Positions 1 through 8,774 of a stretch of DNA of 64,000 bases are shown here, in pieces. The DNA is from Phycomyces nitens. Taxonomy: Eukaryota > Mucoromycota > Mucoromycetes > Mucorales > Phycomycetaceae. The notes below the pieces were generated by a model that had not been told where the DNA came from, ran no database searches, and was given only the letters and a program-made list of their open reading frames with translations. The stretch covers positions 5,952,001 to 6,016,000 of the forward strand of contig JAHRBC010000002.1 of NCBI GenBank assembly GCA_022702545.1, read 5' to 3'. The position numbers were made by a program, and so were the translations under genes. Numbering within the stretch: position 1 is the first letter of the stretch; each line of letters opens with the position of its first letter.

Positions 1-41
1 TATTTAAACATGCTAAACACGGTAATATTATTTCCATTTAG

Positions 42-659
42 GCCCAGAAAGAGTTGCAGCGTCAACTGCGGACTGAGAAAGAAGCTCTTGAACGTACCCA
101 AAAGGAATCCCTGGAACGATTATCATTGGTCCATCAGTTACAGTTGGAAAGAGTGCGCGAAGAAGAACGAATCAAACATCCACACAACCCACCACGCTCC
201 CCTCCAACACCCCCAAAACACACTGGCGAGCCAGACCCTCAGAAACTAGAGGCCACAATGAACGACGCCATCGAACGCCTCTTGAATGAAGTCGAGCAGA
301 TCGAACACACACACCGGGTATCACCTACAAATATCTCTGTCAAACAAGTTCGCCACACATCGCGTCCATTGTCCTCAGCCTCCCCATCGCCTACTCTAGA
401 TAAGTCCAATCGCATAGATAGCTGGAATGCCAAGTTCCTTCCTACCCAAGCCGTATCTTGGCCAGCCCCACAGTCCTTGGCTGTCCTCAAAAAGACACCT
501 GTTAATTCTCCAACCGAACCATCAAAGCCCAATACGGTCACGGCCACGGCTACGGCCATGGCCACGGCCATTGACGAAGACGAAGAGGCATTGCTGCGTG
601 AAATAGAAACCGAAATAAGCAGCGGCAAGGTGTCTTTGACCAGTCTCGATGACCTGTAA
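42..659 (+). CDS. 3' end of a coiled-coil/disordered protein of unknown function (5' part outside window)
   Basis: The last exon of a gene entering from the left. A splice acceptor (TTTCCATTTAG) ends at 41 and the frame then stays open for 205 codons to TAA at 657-659. The first ~50 residues are a charged Q/E/R/K-rich heptad-like coiled coil (EKEALERTQKESLERL). The middle is proline/serine/threonine-rich and probably disordered. The tail is acidic (DEDEEALLREIETEISS). An Ala/Thr run (TATATAMATA) reflects a local GCCACGGC repeat. I do not recognise the family; a coiled-coil scaffold would fit but is inference. The next gene is convergent, with a 232-bp AT/CT-rich spacer that must hold both 3' ends. 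Confidence 0.75.
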   Translation, partial: AQKELQRQLRTEKEALERTQKESLERLSLVHQLQLERVREEERIKHPHNPPRSPPTPPKHTGEPDPQKLEATMNDAIERLLNEVEQIEHTHRVSPTNISVKQVRHTSRPLSSASPSPTLDKSNRIDSWNAKFLPTQAVSWPAPQSLAVLKKTPVNSPTEPSKPNTVTATATAMATAIDEDEEALLREIETEISSGKVSLTSLDDL

Positions 660-891
660 TTCCCTCTCTCGCTCCCCTCCCCTTTTCTCTCTCTCTTCAT
701 TGTACACACCTCTCGGTCTAGCCACCCTTCTTCTTCTTTCTTTCTTTATATTATTATTCTATATACACCATCGTCCAACAAAATATTTTATTTCTTCTTG
801 TAGTGCTATAAATATTTAAACACAAAAAATATGCCATGTAATCTCTTCGTCTTCTTCTTCTTTTTTTCCAATTCAAAATAACCACTCTATA

Positions 892-3129
892 TTATATTGC
901 GGTCTGCTTGTGTCCCTCACCCTCTAACCAATCCACAGAATCAATTTGTTGCGAGAGACACTTGTTTAGTGCCGAGTCGCCAATCTCCCTTGACTCCAGG
1001 GCACCTTTGGACACAGGAAGCTCACTGCACCGCCGTTGCATGTCAGCCACACGATTAGAAAATGCACTCATCTTGCGTGCATGTATTTCTTGCATCTCTT
1101 GGTTTCGTTTCTTACGCACCTCATGAGTGTCTTTGTGTTTATGGAAAAGGGTGTCGGCCACACTGTAGAGTGTGTTCTTTTTGTTGGCGAGTGTCTTTTT
1201 GGCGGCTTCTGATTTGAAGCTGCCTCCAATTTTGGTCAATAGACTTCTTTTGGTAGAGGCAATTGACTGGGTATCTTCGTCTATAGGACAGGGATCGGCT
1301 GGCAGCTCATCAAGCTCCTCGGTCTTTTTGGAATGTTTGCGACGGAAGCTGGATGTCCAGCGGGGTGTTGACTGATCTACAATGGTTGAAACTGGATCAT
1401 CAAACACTAGGGCTTGAATAGGCGGTGGCGATTCCTGTGTAAATGGCTGATCAAACAAGAGCTCGGTAGGATGAGCGGTTTCTGGGCTCCAGTAGAGCTC
1501 AGGCCCATTCGGATCTTCTAACAGTGTAACGCTGTCTGGCTCAGAGTAGACTAGGGACGGATCACTGGCATTGACGGTTGTGCTGCTGCCACTGCTGCCA
1601 CTGCTGGTGCTGCTGACCGAACTGCTGCTGCTACTACTTGTGCTACTGCTAAACGACTCGGTGGGAGTGTTTATCTCCAGAGGCATCTTTGGGACCGGTT
1701 TGCGCACTGCCTTTGGAGTATTCACCAAGATGTCTGGTGCAGACGAATGGCGCTCACCCGATTCCGGCCGGGCATCAGAGCCTTTGGACAGCTGGGAGGG
1801 GGACATTGTTGATTTTGGTATCCGTTCCCCAAATACACCTCCCCTGCCACCCGAAGAGCAAAAGGGAAAATCCTCCATGTTGGGCAGAACCATGGTCTCC
1901 ACAATAAAATCACGGATCTTTGATTCAATTGCATTAGTCACCATGGCCAATTTGATCTGTTTGTCAGACACCTCGGGAGTGATGGCCCAGGTCATATCGG
2001 GTGTTTCGCAGAACCCGATCCAGAAACGGTTTGAAGGAGGCGGTTTGATCTTGATGTTGAACTTTCCTACGAATCGTTTCAGCTGGACTGACAGGACCAG
2101 TCGCACCTTTAGTGGTTTCATGAGGGAGGAGTAGGATACACTGATATCTGTCTCGACAACCACACACAGACCACCGTTGTATTCCACATGGGCCTCTGCT
2201 AGCAAATCACCCTCAGGAGAGAGGGACAATAGACGGGGTCGAGTGATGTATGGGATGGATTTGCCGACATCTACACTCTTGACATGCAGATCTCCTAGAA
2301 AGTGTGGCAAGTGGGCTTTCTTGGACTTTGTTGCCAGGGTGTCCTGACAGTACTTTCTCAAGGACTCTGTGCGATAGATGCCAAGAAACAGCCTGCCCAT
2401 GATTGCATTTAGCCATTGGATTTCATAATGGTTGGCGTCTTGGTGAACAGTTCCTATCAGGGCCTGCATTGCAGGTGGATCAAAGTGAGTCTGATCAATG
2501 GTCTCAATGTGGGCCTTGTCAGGAGACTCGGCCATCATCTCACACGCTGATGTGAGGGCAAGCAGCCAGTCTTCCTTGTCGACAGATCGAGCACACACCA
2601 GATAGAGGTCTGTGTTGAGTAGGTAGCTGATGTCTACCTCGTTTGAATCCTTGGATACTGGCTGTGTAGAAGGGGAGCTTGTGGGGTTTATCTTGAGACG
2701 AATGGCAGTGTGTCTGCCAAACAGCTCGCTCTCAGACTTGTTTTCGGGGTAGAGAGAGACCTTGTAGTCGTGCATTGGAAGAATCAACCTTGGCTCCTGC
2801 TGGTCAGATCCTTCATACAAGAACAATGCACCATGCTTCAGGACTCCATAAACGAGCCCTTTTGATCGTCGACTGAGAGGACCCATGTATGCTGCCTGGA
2901 TGCCAGCCAACAATCCACTGGATTCTGCATCCTTTGGTTTATAGCGAGTCGTCAGGCGTATCCAGCCCTCGTTTCCTCTTTGTCCGTATACGTCTTTGGT
3001 GGTTGGTTTTTGTGGAGGATCGACAAGAAGCTTTTCTGTCGCGTGTGTGACATAGATCAGGATGGCCAGCAGTGGCAGGAAGGTCAGACCACCAAACAGA
3101 TAGATGCCTAGGAGGGTTAAGAATGACAT
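892..3129 (-). CDS. ER-anchored SMP-domain lipid-transfer protein (NVJ2/TEX2-like)
   Basis: Intronless, 745 aa from the ATG at 3129. The frame stays open 20 codons further upstream but without an ATG. Residues 1-30 form a hydrophobic anchor (FLTLLGIYLFGGLTFLPLLA). Residues ~55-205 look like a PH-like module (GWIRLTTRYK, then a WLLAL helix). Residues ~233-425 match the SMP (TULIP) domain, beginning YEIQWLNAIMGRLFL and ending near NMEDFPF. The order anchor-PH-SMP is that of yeast Nvj2 and animal TEX2, which move lipids at ER contact sites. The remaining ~320 residues are Ser-rich (a run of ~30 Ser/Thr/Gly) with a basic helical C-terminus. It is transcribed away from SUA5. Family call is firm; the membrane site is inferred. 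Confidence 0.85.
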   Translation of the reverse strand: MSFLTLLGIYLFGGLTFLPLLAILIYVTHATEKLLVDPPQKPTTKDVYGQRGNEGWIRLTTRYKPKDAESSGLLAGIQAAYMGPLSRRSKGLVYGVLKHGALFLYEGSDQQEPRLILPMHDYKVSLYPENKSESELFGRHTAIRLKINPTSSPSTQPVSKDSNEVDISYLLNTDLYLVCARSVDKEDWLLALTSACEMMAESPDKAHIETIDQTHFDPPAMQALIGTVHQDANHYEIQWLNAIMGRLFLGIYRTESLRKYCQDTLATKSKKAHLPHFLGDLHVKSVDVGKSIPYITRPRLLSLSPEGDLLAEAHVEYNGGLCVVVETDISVSYSSLMKPLKVRLVLSVQLKRFVGKFNIKIKPPPSNRFWIGFCETPDMTWAITPEVSDKQIKLAMVTNAIESKIRDFIVETMVLPNMEDFPFCSSGGRGGVFGERIPKSTMSPSQLSKGSDARPESGERHSSAPDILVNTPKAVRKPVPKMPLEINTPTESFSSSTSSSSSSSVSSTSSGSSGSSTTVNASDPSLVYSEPDSVTLLEDPNGPELYWSPETAHPTELLFDQPFTQESPPPIQALVFDDPVSTIVDQSTPRWTSSFRRKHSKKTEELDELPADPCPIDEDTQSIASTKRSLLTKIGGSFKSEAAKKTLANKKNTLYSVADTLFHKHKDTHEVRKKRNQEMQEIHARKMSAFSNRVADMQRRCSELPVSKGALESREIGDSALNKCLSQQIDSVDWLEGEGHKQTAI

Positions 3130-3671
3130 GAGGCAAATAAAAGAAAGACTTGGATTTGAGGAAAAGAAACAGAGAAAACCTAGCCCCACGCCCTTCTATT
3201 CATAAAGAAATATAAATAAATAAATATATTTATTTATTTATTTAAATGAATATCATTTTCACATTTGCCTATATAATATTTATTTATTTACCACCCCCCC
3301 TCCACTCCACTCCTCCCACCTCCCCTTTCCCCCCTTTTTTTCTATTTAGTTTGTGGACATGGCTACTACAGGCTACAGGCTACAGGCCCAATTATACTTG
3401 TTTTCAACCCCTCGCCTTTTGGCACATAAATATTCTACTCCTTTCATTACCTCTCTCTTTCTTTCTCTACTCTTTCTCTTTATCTTTTTTGCGTCACCCG
3501 CTGCATGAAATTACTCCGCGGAGTAAACATTATTGCGGCTTAGCCTTGTCCTTTTGGGAGGAATTGAGCCTCAACAAACAACAAAATTAGGGAGTGTATA
3601 CAATATGTGTGTATATAATCACATATAATCACATATATTTAATTATATATTTAATTATACAACATATTTGT
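3130..3671. promoter_or_regulatory. Divergent intergenic region between the SMP protein gene and SUA5
   Basis: This 542-bp spacer separates two divergent start codons, so it must hold both promoters. It has TTTATT/AAATA repeats next to the minus-strand gene, a long C/T-rich stretch (3291-3350) and TATATAATC repeats just before the SUA5 ATG. An open frame across the pyrimidine tract has biased composition and looks non-coding. Confidence 0.5.
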
Positions 3672-4919
3672 ATGCGACCAGTCGTCTCTATTGCACGCGC
3701 GGGACTGCAGGCCAGAATGTTCACTACAGCACTATATGCCGTCGATCCCTCCCACTTTGTCCCAAACTCTCCACTCGGGACCAAGGACACACTAATCACC
3801 CACCCTGCTGACAAGGCCGCCATTGATGCAGCCGTTCAGTGGCTGAAACGTGGCGAAGCTGTTGGAATTCCCACCGAAACCGTCTATGGACTTGCCGCAA
3901 ACGCCCTCTCGGCGGATGCAGTCTCAAAGATCTTTTCGGCCAAGAATCGTCCCCAAGACAACCCCCTTATTGTCCATGTGTCATCCCTTTCTATGCTCAG
4001 GGACTTGCTGCCTAACCGCATTGTCCCTGAAATCTACTTGCCAGTAATTGAGAAATGTTGGCCTGGCCCATTGACAATTATCTTGCCAACCTCTGATCTG
4101 ATTCCCTCGAGTGTGACATGCAACCAGCCAACAGTTGCGATTCGATTCCCTTCCCATCCCGTCGCACGGGCATTGATCGAAGGCTGTGGGTTTCCTTTGG
4201 CTGCCCCATCCGCAAACTCATCCGGAAAACCGTCTCCAACCCTGGCCAGTCATGTGTTTGATGATCTCCAGGGAAGGATCCCAATGATCCTTGATGGTGG
4301 ATCGTGTAATGTAGGAGTCGAGAGTACTGTATTGGACGGACTGCGCAATCCGCCTGCGATCCTGCGTCCTGGTGGAGTGACATTTGAGACTCTAAAGCTG
4401 ATTCCGGGTATGGAAAAGCTTCAGGTATATCGCAAAGACTTTGTAGACAGTGCTCTCGAACAGGCACCAACAACACCTGGAATGAAGTACCGTCATTATT
4501 CACCAGAGGCAAAGGTTATTCTTATGGAACGGGATCTGGAAACAGAGGAATCAGAGCTAGAATATAAGAGGCATTTTGAGAAGATGTGGAAAGATGAGGT
4601 CAAGGCAGCACAACAAAAGACTAATCCCATCAAGCGTATTGGTATCCTGAGGACCACGGGACATGACGAGAGGGAGCAGTGGGAAGAAATCAAGACAACA
4701 ACAGATGGTATCGAATGCGTGATTCTTCAGATGGGTCGTCTTGGTCATCCTGATCAAGTGGCCAGAGGCATGTTCAAGGCATTACGTGAACTAGATGGGC
4801 GTTCTGTCGATCTTATCTTTGTAGAAGGTGTTTCAGAATCACAGGAGGGCATGGCTGTCATGAATAGACTTCGAAAGGCAGCTTCCAAAGTTATAGACGC
4901 CCCACGCCGTGCTTTGTAG
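3672..4919 (+). CDS. SUA5: Threonylcarbamoyl-AMP synthase (Sua5/YrdC)
   Basis: Makes threonylcarbamoyl-AMP from threonine, bicarbonate and ATP, the first step of t6A37 modification of ANN-decoding tRNAs. Intronless, 415 aa. The YrdC domain spans roughly 25-235, with PTETVYGLAANA, KNRPQDNPLIVHV, GPLTIILPTSD, VAIRFPSHPVA and LAAPSANSSGKPSPT. The Sua5 C-terminal domain follows the linker TPGMKYRHYSPEAKVIL. The start is the first ATG of a frame open upstream. Residues 1-20 (MRPVVSIARAGLQARM) are basic and amphipathic, like a mitochondrial presequence, and a second ATG at codon 16 (MFTTALY) could give a cytosolic form. Dual localisation is inference. Confidence 0.95.
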   Translation: MRPVVSIARAGLQARMFTTALYAVDPSHFVPNSPLGTKDTLITHPADKAAIDAAVQWLKRGEAVGIPTETVYGLAANALSADAVSKIFSAKNRPQDNPLIVHVSSLSMLRDLLPNRIVPEIYLPVIEKCWPGPLTIILPTSDLIPSSVTCNQPTVAIRFPSHPVARALIEGCGFPLAAPSANSSGKPSPTLASHVFDDLQGRIPMILDGGSCNVGVESTVLDGLRNPPAILRPGGVTFETLKLIPGMEKLQVYRKDFVDSALEQAPTTPGMKYRHYSPEAKVILMERDLETEESELEYKRHFEKMWKDEVKAAQQKTNPIKRIGILRTTGHDEREQWEEIKTTTDGIECVILQMGRLGHPDQVARGMFKALRELDGRSVDLIFVEGVSESQEGMAVMNRLRKAASKVIDAPRRAL

Positions 4920-7039
4920 TGTATATTTTGTAAGCTACTTGGTGCATGTATGTATTGTATCCAACCTATTTATTATTATTTTACTTTCTATTATCCCCCC
5001 ATCTCTATTAAACGCACTCTCAAAAAAGAATATATAGAATTAAAGCTTTATATAACCAAAGAATCGATTTAAAAAAAAAAAGAAAAAGGACCCTTTTTTT
5101 AAAAAAGAAAAATATATGCTTTATTTGGAAAATTTTGTCCATTTATAGGGTGTGGTGGAGGAAATAATCCCAAAAACAAGCAAGATGGCGATCTTTTTTG
5201 TACTCACCACTTTATGTTTCCACGGTTACCTCTGTTGTCATGGTTACTAATTATTACCATGGTTACATACTAGATTTATTTATGGTTGCCATATGGTGGA
5301 TCTGGAGAACACATTTGTTATTCTCACGTTCACAGCCTGATAAACCAATCATTAGTTTGAATTCGATATTCATTCTTTACACTGTTGTTGTTGTTGTTGT
5401 TATTATTATTGTTATTATTGTTATTGTTTTTATCCACCTGGGTTTAATCTACCAAGGACTGGAATATTTATATTAGATTCAAACGGATTGTATTGCCGAT
5501 AATTGGAGCCTTTCATTATTATACTCATTTCATTGGTACCTTTTTTTTTCTAAATTTCACAAGCAACAAGAGATCTATCCTGGCCGGCAGTCTATTGGTG
5601 CTTTAGATTGCCTTAATGATTTGAATTCCTAGAATTAACTTTTTGCTTAGAGGACATGCGATCTAGAATAAATAGGTATATAAAAATTATAAGCAGGTAG
5701 TACAATCGTTCTATTCATCCCCCTGTAAACCCCCTTTTTTATTTTATTTTATTTCTTATCTCTTGAATTCACTTTATGATTCTTGCTTAAATATAAACCT
5801 TGAATTAAATATATATATTTGTATTTTTAGGTCTTTATTACCAATCCTATCCAAATACAAATGCTTGTCCATTTACTGTCGAACTTTTTGATAGTAATAC
5901 TGAAACAAGATCCAGATATTTAAAAAAAAAATTCTAGTCGATATAGACAACACCTCTTGGCTTATATTTTTTTTGCGCTGTTTTCTGTACATAAAAAAAT
6001 TATCAGCCCATTGAATTGGACGTGCCACTGGAATACTAAAATTAATTTTGCAATGTATTTTATAATACAAATGTCAGGAAACCTAGTTATTTCAATAGAA
6101 TGGGCTTGCAGGTTGTATAATATTACTAGGTTAAATATTACTAGGTTAAATATTACGGGTGAATTAGGCTGTGGAGTCTAATTAACAATGAAGTGCGTTA
6201 ATGAGATGATTTATTTTTATTGCCATTATTTATGTCTTGAGATATTCTTTTATTGCTAATAAACCCTGGGTCTTGTTGTGTTCATTGTATTGGTATGTTG
6301 ATGTGTACATCTTCCAAACTAAACTTAAGCTCTGCATCACAAGTCGTGTTGGAAAAATGGTCTGCTATTGGATATAAACCAGAACAATCACTAAATAAAA
6401 TAAACAAGGCGCGTTTCTTGGCGTGAATTGAAGAGAGAATGAATGAGATCTTATTTATTGTAATTCTCTTTGTGGACCTTTATGGTTTAGGACAAGGGGG
6501 GTTAAGATTGATATTGGGCTTATTCAGGGCATCCAAATGATGTGAATTATATGGATCCTTACATGCATTATTGTATGTGCAGAAAAGGTGTGTAACCAAG
6601 ATACTACAAATCTTGGAGCGTTTCGAAAACAGAATATGGATACACATGACAAGACATGTGTATAAGGCCCATTTGATTGTTTGAATCAAGCAAAAATGTA
6701 AACAGCCAAAGAAGTTGTTAAAAAATTAAAAATAAAAATAAAAAAACAATATTCTAGTCATCAATCAACCTTGGTCGTTGGTTTAGCAAAACGGAAATAA
6801 ATTCGGTCTCCACACGCCTTTGAAGGGAATCATGCTTTCATTTTGCATTCTTTCCTGTGTGTAAATCAGCCTTTTCTAAACAAAACCCCACCCAAAGAAG
6901 GCTACATCACACTATATACTAAAAACCCCCACTGTCTTGTACACTCTAGATGATAATATTAAATTTTTTTTTCTTATTTAATTTGTTTATAAAAAACAGA
7001 CCTTTTTCTTCTTCCTCTTTGCAATCTTTAACTCTTTGT
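4920..7039. other. 2.1-kb intergenic region, AT-rich, no gene seen
   Basis: Only short low-quality frames occur. It holds the SUA5 3' end, an X-box-like array at 5216-5296, a GTTGTT/TTATTA microsatellite (about 5380-5432) and a short direct repeat (TATTACTAGGTTAAA, about 6119-6150). No tRNA or transposon ends were recognised. Confidence 0.5.
5216..5296. promoter_or_regulatory. Cluster of X-box-like (RFX-type) palindromes
   Basis: Three 14-mers resemble the RFX X-box GTTGCCATGGCAAC: GTTTCCACGGTTAC (5216-5229), GTTGTCATGGTTAC (5234-5247) and ATTACCATGGTTAC (5253-5266). A partial GTTGCCATATGG follows (5285-5296). Spacing of the first three is 18 and 19 bp. Motif resemblance is direct; binding by an RFX1-like factor is inferred. 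A second cluster lies at 33922-34007. Confidence 0.4.
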
Positions 7040-8407
7040 ATGCTTAACCTATCACCACCTCTTCCTGTCTATGACCACCATCAGAGACCGATCCCGATCA
7101 TAAACGATGATGGCCAGATCGAAGACTCAATTACCAATCCTCATTACACATTCGCACAAGACTACCACCACCAGTCAAGCTCGCCTTTGGAGTTCAAATC
7201 CGACCACCCATTTATGCATGTGACACAAGAGCAGAACCAGGTGTGTGACCCCTTGGACGAGGTGTATATTCTTGGTCAACATCAAAATACAACCAACGAC
7301 GAATACAACCCCATCAGCTTCCGTCTGCCAGCCTTTCAGCACTCTGAATACGAAATAGCAGACCGGGCATTCTATTGTACAATCGATAAATTTGCCCGCC
7401 AAAACTATCCCGAACACAGAAGAAGGGCACCGTACTCGTTCCTTGAGAATTGGTTTATGCACAGCATGTACAGTAAATCACAAAAGATTCTCTTGGGCAT
7501 GGCCACAACAACGCCTGTAGTCATTCTCTCTGGAGACGACTACATGTTCACGCCTCCAATTGCCCAGAACCAGCCACAGGAGCAAGAACCCCTGGAACAT
7601 TTAGATTATGATCATTCCATTCACACTTGGGACGATGACAATTTCGGACAGTATGATGCCGAATTTGAAGACTACGACTATCAGGACAACATGTTTGACC
7701 TCACCTGCCCACAAGACATGGTGCCCTGGAGAGATGCCTCTGACCAGAGTCTGCATTCGAATGAATCCGACGGAGAACAGGCCTGGAGTGGTGAACAATG
7801 GCATCAAGAGTGCTTTGATTCAGTGGACCTTGAAGAATCTACAGACAGACGATTGGTCAATTCTCCATTCTCAGTGCCTGACCCCATGCTTAGAGATATC
7901 CCCATGACAACCAGTGTAGAACAAGAATCAGAAGAGAATGATCAGCCAAGTGACCAAGAAGCTAGCAGGCCAACTCTCGAAGAAGACCGGAGTTCAGCAG
8001 GCTCATCTACCTCATCTTACCAATCCTTAGCTGACATCATGTCTGCGTCGCAAGAACACAGCCCTAAATCAAGCAATAGATATGGTACCGTGGCCGCCTC
8101 TACACGTGCATTTTCATGGAAGTCCCCCAACCTGCTGTCAATTGAGCCCACAGTTGGATTGTGGGAGTCTCTCTGCAAACGTACCGTCACGGCCTCCGAA
8201 AGTCTTGTCCAGACAACCTCGCTTGTGCTCGAGCTTGCCTCGACCGGCGATAACAAACTTGGGGTCGAAGAGAATGGAGTCAAGAGCAACCACATCTTTC
8301 CACACCCCTCGAGGTTCTTTCGGTTCACGGTCGGTGTCCTGTCGGTGTGGCGGACACTATTTGTCTGTGCGGAAACCCTCTTGAGCGATCTCTGGGGCCC
8401 AAAGTAA
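7040..8407 (+). CDS. Hypothetical acidic protein
   Basis: Intronless, 455 aa from the ATG at 7040. An ATG 30 codons upstream (6950) is in frame but would add a stretch encoded by T-rich leader-like DNA (ILNFFFLFNLFIKN). The protein is acidic and low in complexity (HDHHQ, DDNFGQYDAEFEDYDYQDN, Ser-rich 330-400). A compact block occurs near residue 110-165 (EYEIADRAFYCTIDKFARQN...ENWFMHSMY). The C-terminal ~80 residues form hydrophobic or amphipathic helices (FRFTVGVLSVWRTLFVCAETLL). I do not recognise a family. It is convergent with the invertase gene, 367 bp away. Confidence 0.7.
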   Translation: MLNLSPPLPVYDHHQRPIPIINDDGQIEDSITNPHYTFAQDYHHQSSSPLEFKSDHPFMHVTQEQNQVCDPLDEVYILGQHQNTTNDEYNPISFRLPAFQHSEYEIADRAFYCTIDKFARQNYPEHRRRAPYSFLENWFMHSMYSKSQKILLGMATTTPVVILSGDDYMFTPPIAQNQPQEQEPLEHLDYDHSIHTWDDDNFGQYDAEFEDYDYQDNMFDLTCPQDMVPWRDASDQSLHSNESDGEQAWSGEQWHQECFDSVDLEESTDRRLVNSPFSVPDPMLRDIPMTTSVEQESEENDQPSDQEASRPTLEEDRSSAGSSTSSYQSLADIMSASQEHSPKSSNRYGTVAASTRAFSWKSPNLLSIEPTVGLWESLCKRTVTASESLVQTTSLVLELASTGDNKLGVEENGVKSNHIFPHPSRFFRFTVGVLSVWRTLFVCAETLLSDLWGPK

Positions 8408-8774
8408 GATTTACACAAAACGTTGTTTCTTTTTCTTTTTCTTTGGAGGCCACCTTATACATATATATATACATACATTTCCTTGTTCATTTTACCTTTC
8501 TTATTTTATTTCTAATGTTTGCCTAAAGAGGTAAAAAAAAATAATGTATATTCAAATCCACAACAGTAAATTAATAATACTAGTAATAGTAACCTTTATT
8601 GATCATATTAATTCAATACTTCTTCTTTTTTTTTATTGTTATAATTTCTTCATTTCTATTGATAACCATTCATTTCTATATACATATATTCACTGTGTAC
8701 ATATATATATACATACAGAATAAATCGTAATAAATAATGTATACATTTATTTAAATAACAACTACAAGTAAATC
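8408..8774. other. Convergent intergenic spacer
   Basis: AT-rich 3' untranslated DNA between convergent genes, with (TA)n and ACATATATATATACATAC repeats around 8460 and 8700. No gene seen. Confidence 0.5.

Noticed and set aside
239..709. 156-codon minus-strand frame over the first gene
   Set aside because: It is antisense to the coiled-coil exon and results from the GCC/GGC repeat; no independent coding evidence.
1571..2134. 187-codon plus-strand frame inside the SMP-protein gene
   Set aside because: Antisense to the Ser-rich region (poly-Leu from Ser codons); the minus-strand protein has a clear domain.
3246..3590. 114-codon plus-strand open frame between two divergent genes
   Set aside because: Encoded by a T/C-rich tract (long PPL/LLSLPLSFFL runs), overlaps the promoter of both genes, and has no plausible protein character.
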